NCBI GenBank assembly: GCA_947652605.1
Contig: OX393579.1
Span: 17,443,674 to 17,507,673, forward strand
Length of the DNA: 64,000 nucleotides
Reading direction: 5' to 3'
Origin: Elmis aenea
Taxonomy: Eukaryota > Arthropoda > Insecta > Coleoptera > Elmidae
The notes under the pieces are model-generated. The model was not told where the DNA came from. It made no database searches and saw only the letters and a list, made by a program, of their open reading frames with translations. Position 1 is the first letter of the stretch. Each line of letters opens with the position of its first letter. Positions 37,748-49,090 of this stretch are shown here, piece after piece. The position numbers were made by a program, and so were the translations under genes.

Positions 37748-38004
37748 ATGTTACAATTGACACTACAAATGTTACATTTGACACCAGTACGGTGTCATTA
37801 GTAACAATTTGAGGTACGTATAAAAATATTTTTTTTATATAAAAGGTTATTTTTTTTTGCAAAATATAAAGATGTCAGCATAAGCCCTAAACATAAGACA
37901 ATGCCACAGTATTTTTTTCAGAGGGCTTGTGTGGTTCCAATAAACGAAAAAAAAATAAAATCGATTAAAATTAAATTTTTGTTACAATTGATACCGGTCT
38001 CCCC
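37748..38004 (-). promoter_or_regulatory. Right subterminal GTAAC repeats of the pogo-like element
   Basis: TGTTACAATTGACAC near 37749, ATGTTACATTTGACACC near 37770, TAGTAACAATTTG near 37799 and the TIR copy (TGTTACAATTGAT) mirror the left set. Confidence 0.6.
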
Positions 38005-38256
38005 TACTCTTATGATATATGTGTGGAGGTATTTGATTACCGTACGCGAAATATTTAATTTTTAATTATGCCTCGTTTAATGCAATAAAACAATATTTTG
38101 TAATGAACGCTAAGTTCTTTTATTTAAAAAAATATGTACTGCACAACCCTCATATGGTGTTAGCAAGTAAAAAAATACTTGCATTTGAAAATATATAGAT
38201 AATCAATCTAAAACCTCAAACCAATACATGATCCCTCCGTCGTGCGCAATCGTTAA

Positions 38257-39939
38257 CCCCTATTCTCCGGAATTAAGAAATATTTATCAAAATGTTTTTA
38301 AATTCAATCAGTTGTTTAAAAATGGCCATAGATACATGAAAAATCACTTTTTATTAAATTACAGGACGCAGGTCCTGACTTAGGAGCTGTCGTTATATGA
38401 CGACGCTAGGGGAATATGAGTACAAATAATAATAATCTTGGTATGTGTTATAATTCCAGATTTATTTGTGAAAGTATATTTCAATGTAAATTAAATTTGA
38501 GACATATAAACTATAAACTTATAAACTATGATAAGGTTGAAAGCAAGGTATACATAGGATATTGGTCTAGCAAGTAAAGCACTGTAGATGAACATTTACC
38601 AAATTTACTCTCCATTATTTCATATCCTCGATAAGTTTTTCCTTGGTAAGGATCAAAGGCGATTAGATAACCAGATGGTGAATTTTGACACCAAACCTTG
38701 TATCCAAATCGTATTGGTTTATTTCTAATCGCTTGCTTACATCCGTGCCTACCGAAGTATTCCACCATTGCCTCATCATGCGATATTGCTGAGGTGGGTG
38801 TATAATTTTCCATACATTTTTTTTGAATATATGAAATTAATGGTCGTAATTTGGAAAACTTATCGAGCTTGTCTAAGTTTAAATTTGATTTAAAATGAAG
38901 TGATTTCATGATATTATCAAATCTATCCCTCCGCATAGATTCATATATGGCAATGTTGCGCAAATCACTACATGTACTCCAATACATTGCTTTTCCTGGC
39001 AATGGATTGTACCCAGAAACAATTAAAATAGCAAAAAATACTCGCAGTTCCTCTTTGGTTAATTTTATATCTGGCCAGTTTTTTGATAAGCAATATTCGG
39101 AACTGGCAGTAATAATTAATTCGATTAAAGTATCATCAAAAAACCGTTCAAAATATTGAACAGCAGTGACTTCATCAATATTTTCTTCTGCCATAAGATG
39201 AAATTGACTAGGTTGTATATGTATAGTTTGACCGCCACTGCTCCATATAATTTGATCTTTTTTTGATTTTTTGGTGATCTTTGGTATTTTGTTTAGGTTG
39301 GAAATAGTTGAAACTTCTTTTCTGGTCTGTTTTTTCTCTGCCGGTGCCATTAGTTGATTTCTGGATAAACAGTTTATATTCGTCCCTTCTTCTTCATCTG
39401 AATCTTCGTCTGTTAGCTCATTAACTGCAGGTGGTTCAATAAAAATATCTTGGTCACTATCATCATTTTCTAACAAATCCATCATTTCGGCTACACTTAA
39501 AAATCTAAGGACAAATAGGGTATCTTAGTACATGCATTCTCCTAGCGTCGTCATATGACGACAATCAAATTTATAGCGAAATAACTCCCTTATAAATGTT
39601 ATTATAAATAATTACATTTTATATAAAAAACACTTGACTATTATATATTCACAATATGTAAACAAATAAAATATTTTTACCGTAATTATATTATTTAGTA
39701 CTTACTTTTTTGACGACGTCATGGTTTTCGTGTTCTCTCATAAATTGGTCACTTTTAACAATTAAATATGTTCGAAGTCTGCAACTTACTGCGATGCAAT
39801 GGCTACATTTATGAAAACAATTGTTTACCTGAGTAATTAAACTTAAGCTGACAGGTTTAAAATCATCAGGTACCTGACAATACACCGTGATTACAGGACA
39901 GGTAAACGTCGTCATTTGACGACGCTAGGAGAATAAGGG
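38257..39939 (-). mobile_element. piggyBac-like element 2
   Basis: TTAA flanks both ends (38253-38256, 39940-39943). The tips CCCCTATTCTCC and GGAGAATAAGGG are inverted with one mismatch. Three 16-bp palindromes lie at 38389, 39547 and 39908 (GTCGTCATATGACGAC or one-base variants), each beside CGCTAGGRGAAT-like text that repeats the right tip. It encodes half a transposase on the minus strand, so it is an internal deletion derivative. Confidence 0.95.
38526..39485 (-). pseudogene. piggyBac transposase, N-terminal half
   Basis: A 319-residue open frame starts at ATG 39485. Residues 1-35 are acidic, as is usual in this family. The DDE core follows, with text such as EELRVFFAILIVSGYNPLPG, the CSDLRNIAIYESMRRDRFD block and the first catalytic Asp in SHDEAMVEYFGRHGCKQ. 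The frame ends soon after KTYRGYEIMESKFG, so the second and third catalytic Asp and the Cys-rich C-terminus are missing. Full-length piggyBac proteins have about 550-650 residues. The open frame suggests a fairly recent deletion. The product could not transpose but might bind ends. Confidence 0.9.
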
Positions 39940-39996
39940 TTAAAAGAGATAAAAGCACAATTCTTTTTGGTATCATTATTGAACGTGAAAGTACGA

Positions 39997-40815
39997 AGGT
40001 TTCATCTCCGCGATATGAAGCACAAACTCCAAAATATATCCTAAGAATTAGTGCCTATTTAGTGCTTTCTTATCCATCAAAAATTAGCTTTATAACTACA
40101 ATAGTTTAGGAGATATTTCAAAATTTGTTCTTGGGCGCCAATTTCACGCTGGGTCCTCGACTTTATTTGATCGTATTCAATTTGCTAAAGGATTTGATGC
40201 TTATTTAGTGCTTTTTTGTCCTTCAAGAATTAACTTGGTAGCTACTTTGGTTTAGAGGATATTTCAAATTGGATTTTGGCGCCAACTTCACTGGCTCCCC
40301 GAATTTTTCTGTACTCATTCACAGAGTTTGAACTTTACGACAATAAAATGCAAGCAGAATACAAATTAATTAATCCAAAAGTTGTAAAATCAGCGTAAGT
40401 TGACGTTTCAAACATAAAATACATCATTTTGTGTTGTACAATAATTATGAATTGAATAAATCAAAGTGGAGATCTAAGCCTCTCTTTAATATTTTGTAAT
40501 GAAGAAAGTGTTGCAAGTAAAAGAAACACATTTCAACCATAAATATATACATTGTTATTAATTCAGTTATAAAGTTAAATCTTGAAGCACAAAAGACGAC
40601 TAAAAAACATCAAATCATCTAGCAAATTGAATGTGATCAGAAAAATTCGCGAAACTAGTGTAAAATTGGCGCCCAAGGACAATGTTTGAAATATCTCCTA
40701 AACTATTGCAGTTATAAAGTTAATTCTTAAAGCACAAAAAAGCACTAAATAGGCACTAATTCTTAGGATATATATTGGATGTTGTGCTTCATATCGCGAA
40801 GCCAACTTCACGGAC
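39997..40815. mobile_element. Foldback repeat with internally repeated units
   Basis: CGCGATATGAAGCACAA (about 40009) pairs with GTGCTTCATATCGCG (about 40781). The arms share the unit CTATTTAGTGCTT...TTTAGGAGATATTTCAAA...GGGCGCCAA. It occurs directly at about 40058-40145 and 40198-40300 and inverted at about 40668-40760. The centre is near 40400. Target duplication not resolved. Confidence 0.75.
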
Positions 40816-41174
40816 GTTCCAGTGACAGTTACATGTTGTTATTGATCCAGTGTATTTAGAAAAAAACATCTTGTATCAAATTAATACATTGCGCCCGAAC
40901 GCGTAAGATTCTTTACAGTTCGTTTTTGAGAGTGTTATTCAGATCCAGGAAGGTTTTTCAATTACTCATTCTAAAGCGCTAAAATAGTTCAGACCACCAA
41001 AAGCGAATTAACAGCAACTAATAAGAGTTAATTTGACAGAATTAAATGTTCCGTTTTTTTTTTTTTCTAGTTTTCACAAGTGTTGTTCAAAGTTTAAAAG
41101 TTTACCAAATTTAAATTTTAGCTTAAATGCTTAGCAAGATCGTTATTTTAAAAAGCTCGAATTTCAATTTGCTG
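40816..41174. other. AT-rich spacer, nothing recognised
   Basis: No motif found. Confidence 0.4.
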
Positions 41175-41176
41175 TA

Positions 41177-42378
41177 CAGGGTGGACCAAATTCGAATGTT
41201 TTACGGAGTATCTCGGTCATCGTAATAGTTAGAGAAACGCTAATATCGGTCTCTTGGGCTATTTTTTAAAGGAAAAGTCGCCTAGTAATCAGATTTTTTA
41301 AATCGCTTTCGATTTTGGCACAACAGAAGAAAAACTAAATTTTATCGTGTGTGAAAATTTGCTATAACTTCTATATTTATTAAAATAGAACAAAATGTTA
41401 TAAGGGTTTTAATACAAATTTTCATGCTTAATTTAAAAACAACATCAAATTTTTTTATCGACCTTGACTTTCAAGATGTGAATTAAACTTCTTCTTTTTT
41501 AAATAGAAACCTTAGTTGGCCATGACTTTATATGAAAGAGAATGCTTTTGTATTTTTAAATATTTATAGTTTTATATATTTGTTGCAAAAAATAACCGAG
41601 ATGTGGCTAATTATGTAAAAATGTCCATAATCACAGTTTGCCATGATTTCTTAAGCGAGTGATGTTTGCAATTATTAAACAACTAACTGCACCAGCCGCT
41701 ACGTTTTTATCACTTAGGTACAATGTATAATTCTAACATATTAAACTTTTTAAAGTGTTCAAATTTACCCGTGTTCACAATACCACATGAAACAGTTATA
41801 AAATACAAAACAAATACACGGATTTGCTTAAAAGTTGAAAAATTTACTTGGAAATTATGTTTGATTGTTTAATAATAATTGCAAACATTACTTGTTTACG
41901 AAATCAAGGCAAACTTTGATAAAAAACAAAAAAAAAAACTACATTCAGTCATATCTCGGTTATTTTTTGCTACAAATATATAAAACTACATAATTTAAAC
42001 ATCTAAAAAATACTTAGTTGCATAAAGTCACAGCCTAACTAGAGTTTGTCTTTAAAAATATAAGTTAACTTCATATCTCGAAAGTGAAGGTCGCTAAATA
42101 AAGATTAATTTTGTTTTTAAATTAAGCATTAAAATCTGTATCAAAAACCGGTATAACATTGTGTTCTATTTTAATAAATAAAGAAGTTGTAGTAGATTTT
42201 CAAAAATGATTTCATGATTTGTCTATAGCGCTAAAATGGAAAGCGAAACAAAAAAACTGATTACAAATGCGTTTTTGTCTCAAAAAAATAGCCCAAGAGA
42301 CCGATATCAGATTTTCGCTAACTATTACGGTAACCGAAATACCCCATAAAATAAAACATACGATTTTAGTTCACCCTG
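41177..42378. mobile_element. 1.2-kb palindromic MITE, Tc1/mariner-type
   Basis: The ends are TA-CAGGGTGGACCAAA and TTAGTTCACCCTG-TA. The arms match inverted along their length, for example GGTCTCTTGGGCTATTTTTT and its complement near 42285. The centre lies close to 41780. No coding capacity. Confidence 0.9.
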
Positions 42379-42380
42379 TA

Positions 42381-43264
42381 AGCTTAATGATATATTTTTC
42401 TTAAATTTTTGTATAAATTTAGTCAATAATACATTGCAGTAAACAATTAGTCAATGTAATCAAATATATAGTAGATAAATAGAATCGGCTTAAAATAACA
42501 AAAGTCCAATTCGGAAAGTAAAATGAACGAAAAAACTCGAGTGAAACTCTACAGACCGAGAAAACCGTTTGTTCTTAAGTAGCAAATCGTTAAAGTTAAT
42601 CTTGACTTCATTCTTTTTACGCTAAATACTTGGCTAAAACTTCACCGCCCCACATCATGTGTTGGAAGATTTAAGTGGTCGTCCACATTATTACTACATA
42701 AACAAAAGAAATGAAACGACGAGAAAGCAGTACGAACGTTCTTTTGTATATGAACAAAACATAAACAGTAACATTAAAGTAGCAGCGATGTGGGATTTAC
42801 GGCTTACTTGTATTTCCGAAACAATTATTCATGTGTAAATACACGAGTTTGTAAACCGGGCGACCTTTGAAATCTCAATATTAAGTTTTTGTATTACACT
42901 TCCAGTGACAAACACAAAGCGTTCAATTTCACAGTCCTTTGAAGTTGCGTCATTGCTCATATTACAGTTAAATCTGGTCTCTATGATTTGGGCATAAACA
43001 CGCCATTACTTCAGATGTGCAACATGCGTATGTGGCTGGTCCTTTCCGAACATAATTAATTACAAACTGTATTTAAAATTTTCTTGTTACTACAAAAATC
43101 TTATGATTTCTTGAACATAACAATATAATGTCGAATAATCATTATCTTGAACAGAAAAAATAATTCTGTATACAGTGTGTATCTTTCAACGTAAATAATA
43201 TTGGGATCTTGGAAACCGGTAAAGATAAAAAGTTGATTAAATCAGCAAAGATGTGCGTTTTTCG
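42381..43264. other. AT-rich spacer, nothing recognised
   Basis: No repeat pair or coding motif found. Confidence 0.4.
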
Positions 43265-43272
43265 GTGGCTAC

Positions 43273-44100
43273 TAAGGTTTCTTTCCCGGGATCCCGGGAT
43301 CCCGGTCCATTTTAAGCTATTTTATATTTCCCGGGAAATGCGTTTTGTCCCGGGAATTCCCGGGATTTTAAAAAAGTGTTGTTTTCGTTTATTTTGTGCT
43401 AAGATCTTTGTAATACTATCATAACTTATCAGAATTTTATGCTTAAAATGTCTTTACTAACAGTAAATTATGGAAAAACTTCAAAATAATTTTTCTCTTT
43501 TAGTATGGCACAAAGAAGCCCGGTCTCCATTACAAAGTTAATACTTCAAAATACTTTTACAGTTTTATTTTTGTGTACCCTGATAATTCAAAGCAAAATA
43601 GCTTATAAATGAAATTTTATTGATAATAATGATGTTTCTTTGCTGCTAGATGCTCTCAAGACAATTTCACCTACATCAATAGAGACTTAGAGAGCATTTT
43701 ATGCAGCAGAAGTTTTTGTTAATAAATTAAGAAAAAGACTAATTGACTGAAGCACAGATCACCTTTGTTTTCTTAAATCACATTACAAAAATTCATTGCA
43801 AAAATTATATTATTGTATTCATAAATATGAAATTGCAATAGAAAGGTTATAATTCCCAAATGTATGTTTCTCTCACCAATATTATTGAATTATTTGTAAT
43901 AATCATGGAGCAAAATGTATTACATATATGACTTGGAGTTGTTTTTAAGTAATAAACCGCTCCCTTAATTTTTTGGGTTATTTATTTTAAAATATTGACA
44001 TAACTTATTACAACCCGGGATCCCGGGAAATCCCGGGACAAAGGCCGATTTCTTCCCGGAACCCCGGGACAAGCAAAATGGTCAAATATGAGAAACCCTA
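43273..44100 (+). mobile_element. hAT deletion derivative with CCCGGG-rich ends
   Basis: An exact 8-bp duplication GTGGCTAC flanks it (43265-43272, 44101-44108). The tips are TAAGGTTTCT and AGAAACCCTA. Both subterminal regions are clusters of TCCCGGGA and GATCCCGGGA palindromes. The centre keeps a piece of hAT transposase (43655-43797). Confidence 0.9.
43655..43797 (+). pseudogene. hAT transposase C-terminal dimerisation domain relic
   Basis: The plus-strand frame reads DALKTISPTSIET, stop, then RAFYAAEVFVNKLRKRLID, stop, then LCFLKSHYKN. This is the conserved hAT dimerisation block (PTS.E.ERAFS.AG.....R.RL). Two nonsense codons are present and nothing of the catalytic core remains. Confidence 0.88.
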
Positions 44101-44120
44101 GTGGCTACTAACAAGGGAGA

Positions 44121-44388
44121 GTCACGATACGTTGTCGCTAGAATTTGATTAAGGCTGTGTTTATTGCATCAAGGACATCAAAACTAAATGTTTCCAGAGT
44201 TATACGTGCCACTGGCCATTTCCTTCGGAAAAATAGGGGAAAAACTGAAAAATTAATATAAAAAGGTTATTTTTGCGATCGCGTTGGCCATGAAACCGTC
44301 AGAGATAAAATCGGAATTCTTCTATTTACAAATTCGCGCATCCTTTGCAAGTAAAATGATGCAAATTCTAGCGACAACGTATCGTGAC
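44121..44388. mobile_element. MITE with perfect inverted ends around GTCACGATACG
   Basis: The left GTCACGATACGTTGTCGC...AATTTG is a perfect inverted copy of the right CAAATT...CGTATCGTGAC for 27 bp. The repeat may extend a few imperfect bases outward. The target duplication is not clear. It lies 20 bp from the hAT element. Confidence 0.82.
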
Positions 44389-44779
44389 CTTTCCTGGTAA
44401 GAATATAAACTAAAAGTGTCCAGTTAAGTTAGAGAGAGGCCCTTAACACCTGTAGTTTACTTCGTTTTTGAGATGCGATAGTCAAGTTTTTGTTTTTACG
44501 CCTTATTCGATTTCTATGCTATCAGTTGATAAAGTTCATGATACATCCAATGAATATTAAATTTTGGAATTATGTTCAGATAAACAGGGTTACGATGTAA
44601 ATCGCTTTATAAAAAAAAATAATTGATGATTTAAAAAGTTTATAAAAATATTTTTAACATAAAGTCAAATTTATGACAGAAATCTAATAGTGAAAACAGA
44701 AATAATATACGGGGTGTTCCACAAGAAACGAAAGCCATGAAGAAAACCTAAAAGTACAACCAATAGAACAAAATATCCA

Positions 44780-44900
44780 AGAGGTACAACTATGATGGCT
44801 AGACCATGTATATAGAATGGGAGAAGATAGGACGGGAGGAAAAATTCGAAAAAGAATACCAAGGAAAAACTGGATTGAGGAGGTAAAAAAGCTGCCATAA
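44780..44900 (+). pseudogene. Non-LTR retrotransposon ORF2 C-terminal tail
   Basis: Translation gives HVYRMGEDRTGGKIRKRI and RKNWIEEVKK, the GHV.RM...R....W..EV tail seen after the RT domain in many insect non-LTR elements. A stop follows within 10 codons. The RT core is absent. The purine microsatellite begins about 120 bp downstream and may have grown from the 3' tail of this element. Confidence 0.65.
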
Positions 44901-45029
44901 ACAGAGGGATCAAATAGAGTAAGGTTAGAAAACTAACAAGAGGAATGAGGAAAGCATACAAAAAAGGCCACACACATAAAAAGAAACAAAAGCCTTACAC
45001 CTTACGGTAAAGAGGCGTAAGAATAAGAA

Positions 45030-45291
45030 TAAGGAGAAGGAGAAGGAGAAGGAGAAAGAGAAGGAGAAGGAGAAGGAGAAGGAGGAGGAGGAGGAGGAGG
45101 AGGAGGAGGAGGAGGAGGAGGAGGAGTAGGAGGAGGAGGAGGAGGAGGAGGAGGAGGAGGAGGAGGCGGAGGAGGAGGAGGAGGAGGAGGAGGAGGAGGA
45201 GGAGGAGGAGGAGGAGGAGGAGAAGGAGAAGGAGAAGGAGAAGGAGAAGAAGAAGAAGAAGAAGAAGAAGAAGAAGAAGAAGAAGAAGAAA
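45030..45291 (+). repeat. Purine microsatellite (GGAGAA)n, (GGA)n, (GAA)n
   Basis: About 260 bp of almost pure purine on the plus strand with one T (about 45127) and one C (about 45168). The layout is GGAGAA units, then long GGA, then GGAGAA, then GAA. The proline- and serine-rich open frame on the minus strand (45002-45298) is a by-product of the repeat, not a gene. Confidence 0.97.
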
Positions 45292-45962
45292 CAGTCACTT
45301 AAAATCGCAAAACAATTTTTATAAACTCAAAGTTTACCTATAATTTAAAAACCGAACTACGATCGTTCAAAGTGTTACGTGATTTATTTTAAATACAACT
45401 GGTAAAAAATCACTTTTTAATAAAGAGAACCTTACTATAGACGAAGAGACGAGAAATTCGAAACCAGTCTTCTCATTTACAATACATTTATAGTAGTTTA
45501 TATTAGCTGCATTTAGTTGTTTAAAGTTTTAACAAAATATTGATTGATCTAAAACAAGTGAAAGTAATTCAAAATTTGAATACAAGGGGGGCGTGTAATA
45601 TTAATAAATAATCAAAATTGTTTGTGACACATAATTTTTATAAAAGATATCGCGTCGCTCCTGAAAAACAAGTGCATGACATAAAATTTATGTAAAATTG
45701 CAGTTTTTACTGTTTATTTCATGCAAGTTGTTTTGTGTGATCGTAAAAGTTTAATGACGGACTTTATATGCATTATCCAAGGAAGTATTTCCGTTAACAC
45801 ATAATATAATCCTTTACACAATGTTAAAATGATAATGCACTTTAATGATAAAGTTGGAAACTCTTATAACGCAGCACACGCAAAAACAGTAAACAATAAA
45901 TTAAAGATTTCCATTGATCGTTTCTCAAATAATTGTTTTCCGGTATGTATTATTTTATTTCC
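45292..45962. other. AT-rich spacer, nothing recognised
   Basis: No motif found. Confidence 0.4.
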
Positions 45963-46287
45963 TATTTACAAGTACATATACCATAAATTTTGTTTGTAAA
46001 TGTGATTGTTTTTATTTACAACGTAATTTTTACAGATTATTTTACATTAGGTTAGGTTAGGTCAAATCAGGTTAGCTTAGGTTAGGTTAATTTTTTTTTT
46101 GATGCTATAAAACATAGACAAGATTAAAAATCACTACATACGCTATTTATGTAGCAGTTTTTAGACATAATACTAAAAGAAGAAGAATACAAAAACAACT
46201 TTAGGCTAATGTAAAATAATCTGTAAAAATTACATTATAAATAAAAACAATCACATTTACAAATAAAATTTGTGATATGCTTGTATG
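45963..46287. mobile_element. Foldback element with TTAGG repeats in its loop
   Basis: About 90 bp at 45963-46055 (for example ACAGATTATTTTACATTAG) is inverted at about 46205-46285. The loop has TTAGG triplets at 46047-46061 and 46077-46090. No target duplication found. Confidence 0.7.
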
Positions 46288-46402
46288 CGGCGAAAAATTG
46301 TGGCGGTGAAGAATTGTGTAGGCGAAAAATAATGGAGGCGAAGAATTGTGGGCGACGAATTGTGGGCGACGAATTGTGGGCGAAGAATTGGGGGCGAAGA
46401 AT
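46288..46402 (+). repeat. 15-bp minisatellite GCGAAGAATTGTGGG
   Basis: Seven or eight imperfect units such as GCGACGAATTGTGGG directly adjoin the foldback element. The open frames across 46235-46536 are produced by the repeat. Confidence 0.85.
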
Positions 46403-47017
46403 GTTCTTTACAAACATTCACTAAAAATAATATAATAATTCTACTTATGTACGGTATATTTAATAAGGTACTGGGATCACACAGTAAATCTAAAGCGTTT
46501 AACAACATTTTAAATATTAACTTTAATTACCATTAACCTTTCATTATCTAACCAAAAGATTTACCAAAAGTACGTTGTCTCTGTGAAGACAATATTTTAA
46601 AAACAAAACAGTAGTATGCACACATGCATTAAGATAAATTAGTTACATTTATTATTCTGATTACTTAGGTTCGGTAGCACGTTTTTCGTATTTGAATTGC
46701 CATCCGTGGACTCAATGCGTATCTTTTTTGGTCTATGTGGTTGTAATTTACTAAGTGCAAACAAACATTCACTGGACAGTGTTAAACTTTAAATTTAAGA
46801 TAGTGCACACAAAGGTGTGTCTACAAGGTGTAAAAGATAAGCATGCAATTGCATAGGGATCTTGTAAACAGGAGAAGATAAATGTCAGAGACCATGTGTA
46901 GTAGCTAGAAAACAACAACTAGGCACAATAAAATTTTATATACGTTTTTTTTTTTATTAATTTAGGAAAAATGATTAAAAAACATTCTTTTCATTGGAAT
47001 TGTGCTAATGATATCTA
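46403..47017. other. AT-rich spacer, nothing recognised
   Basis: No motif found. Confidence 0.4.
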
Positions 47018-47019
47018 TA

Positions 47020-48341
47020 CAGGGTCCTGCATTAGTGCGTCGGGCTTTCATAGCGCCCCGGCCTGTAGGAGATAGAAAAAAACTTAAATACATAAAATTA
47101 TTGGTTTGAAAAGATCTTAAAATTATTTTTAGTTATACAGGGTATTCCATTTTTGTGGTATAACAAAAACAAAGATTTTTTTTGAATGGAACACCCTGTA
47201 TATTTAAAGGTCTTGGAATATCATTTTTTAACCTCTACATAAATGTCTCTTCACTTTTTGATTTTGTGTCAGTGTTGGCAACTTATAATTTTTTTCCGAA
47301 AATTCTCACATAAGCAGGCTTAATTTTAAAAAATCGCAGCGACCTCGTTTCTTGAAGTTAAGAAATAAGTTTTAGCAATAATGTTAGTCCGGTTAGGGAG
47401 CAACAATAAAATAATAAAAATAAATAAATTTAGTGAAACAGAGTGTTGCCAAACTTTTCAAACTTCAAAACGAAACTCATTTTGATAATTTTCCGTCTTC
47501 TTTTACCACAAAATAGAGAAAAGTGCTCTTGCAGCAAGTATTAATATGGAAGACTTTTAGAACTATCTCAAAATATCATTTTCAGGTTTTTTGTGCGTAC
47601 GGCGTTGGTTTTTTAACTTTTTATAAATTCGAAATAAAAATTTATTCAAATGTCAAGTTGACACTTGCTTACATTTTGGCATATGTTTTGCATTAGCGCG
47701 GCCTACTTCGGTGCATAAAAATGTAATGAAATGGCTACTTTTGTGAAAAGTATTGAATATCTCAACAACTACGTGGTTTAGACAGGACAATCCCTATAAA
47801 AATTGAAGGGGAGAAAAAATCTATCGAATAGCGAAATAAAATAAGGGTAGTTGAGTGTGAAAAAAATGAGTTATATCACTTTGAAGTTTGGAAAGTTTGG
47901 CATTTTTTGTGAACACCCTGTATCACTAAATTTAATTTTTTTATTATTAAAATGTTGCTTTCTAACCGGACTAACATTATTGCTAAAACTTATTTCTTAA
48001 CTTCAAAAAACGAGGTCGGTACGATTTTTTAAAGTTAAGCCTGCCTACGTAAGATTTTTCGGAAAAAAATTTGTAAGTTGGCAACACTGACACAAAATCA
48101 AAAAGTGAGCAGACATTTATTTAGAGGTTAAAAAATGACATCCGAAGACCTAAAAATATACAGGGTGTTCCATTTAAAAAATCTTTGTATTTGTTATAGC
48201 GCAAAAATGGGACACCCTGTATAGCTGAAAATAATATTACGACGTAGATCTTTTCAAACCAATAATTTTATATGTCCAAGTTTTTTTTCTATCTCCCGGG
48301 CGGGGCGCTATGAAAGCCTGACGCACTAATGCAGGACCCTG
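47020..48341. mobile_element. 1.3-kb palindromic MITE, Tc1/mariner-type, copy 1
   Basis: The ends are TA-CAGGGTCCTGCATTAGTG and CACTAATGCAGGACCCTG-TA. The arms match to near the centre (about 47670). Each arm contains its own short hairpin of about 70 bp with CAGGGTGTTCCAT-type ends (47139-47207 and about 48161-48222). A truncated relative lies at 57770-58673. Confidence 0.92.
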
Positions 48342-48343
48342 TA

Positions 48344-48912
48344 TAAATATTAATTTACGAATCTTAAATGGAACAGAACCATATGTTTTATAAACATTTA
48401 TCATAATTTGTTTAAATATTAGGCTTATTGGCAGTATTGGGTTTAATAATTGAGCGGACAATAATAAAAAATGTTTTCTGTATCCTGATTAAAAATTATT
48501 GGGATTGACTAAAGTAAACTATTATTGCTAAAATGTTGCACACAGTTTTTAGTTCAAAATGTTTACATCAATTACAGAAAAGGGGTTTTATTTTATTGTC
48601 AAGGTCAATTTAATTATCTAAAACAAGATATATGCTTTGCATGAATTTTAAAGTTAGCAGAAACGCACATTTAAATATAAAATTGAAACTGAATTTTTTT
48701 CAATGTTGAAAATCTTATTCAATCAATTATCGAACACAATATCTACTTAATTTCGCAAAACGCAGAAAAGCTGCATCTCACGACTCGGCACTATTTTACT
48801 ATTTATAATGAAAACCCTAGAACCGGAGCTCTGTTTACAACAATCCAGACATTACATGAAGTCGATGCAATGCATTAAGGTCATGAATTAAATCCATTTA
48901 AGTGGTTAAGTC
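48344..48912. other. AT-rich spacer, nothing recognised
   Basis: No motif found. Confidence 0.4.
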
Positions 48913-49090
48913 TATCTTTCGTGAAATTTGACTCTTTGTACAATGGAACAGACGCAAATCTCCATCATCAGCAATTTGATGTAATAAATAGCGGCAAAAT
49001 CTTGCTTTGAGAGGCATTTCTTGTTTGAAGAGCTTGTACACGTTATCTGGATGTAGCTCATTGTGTGGAGTTTGCTAGTAAAACTTTTAT
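48913..49090 (-). pseudogene. Tc1/mariner-superfamily transposase fragment
   Basis: The minus strand reads ELHPDNVYKLFKQEMPLKAR followed by FCRYLLHQIADDGDL. This resembles the HPY..QRVQ.L...D...R..FC.W segment that precedes the second catalytic Asp in mariner-like proteins of insects. A stop lies upstream of it and no catalytic Asp block is readable. Ends were not found. The stretch 49091-49330 may be the decayed upstream part. Confidence 0.5.

Larger units (their letters stand above)
35201..38004 (+). mobile_element. pogo-like DNA transposon, nearly intact
   Basis: TA flanks both ends (35199-35200, 38005-38006). The terminal inverted repeat is perfect for about 24 bp and begins GGGGAGACCGGTATCAATTG. 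Repeats of the form GTCAATTGTAACA or GTCAAATGTAACA sit near both ends. The single gene (35690-37453) occupies the centre in plus orientation. At 2.8 kb the length is usual for an autonomous pogo/Tigger-type element. It is related by its tips to the shorter elements at 10897 and 61186. Confidence 0.93.

Noticed and set aside
39691..39915. Possible upstream exon of piggyBac element 2, with a GTAAGT donor and a TTGTCCTTAG acceptor near 39506
   Set aside because: The splice would join in the wrong phase and the peptide has no recognised domain; kept only as a note.
45002..45298. Long proline- and serine-rich open frame on the minus strand
   Set aside because: It is the translation of the GGA/GAA microsatellite; no start context or non-repeat domain.
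46047..46090. Telomere or telomere fusion
   Set aside because: Only about five TTAGG units, interrupted, in the loop of a foldback repeat.
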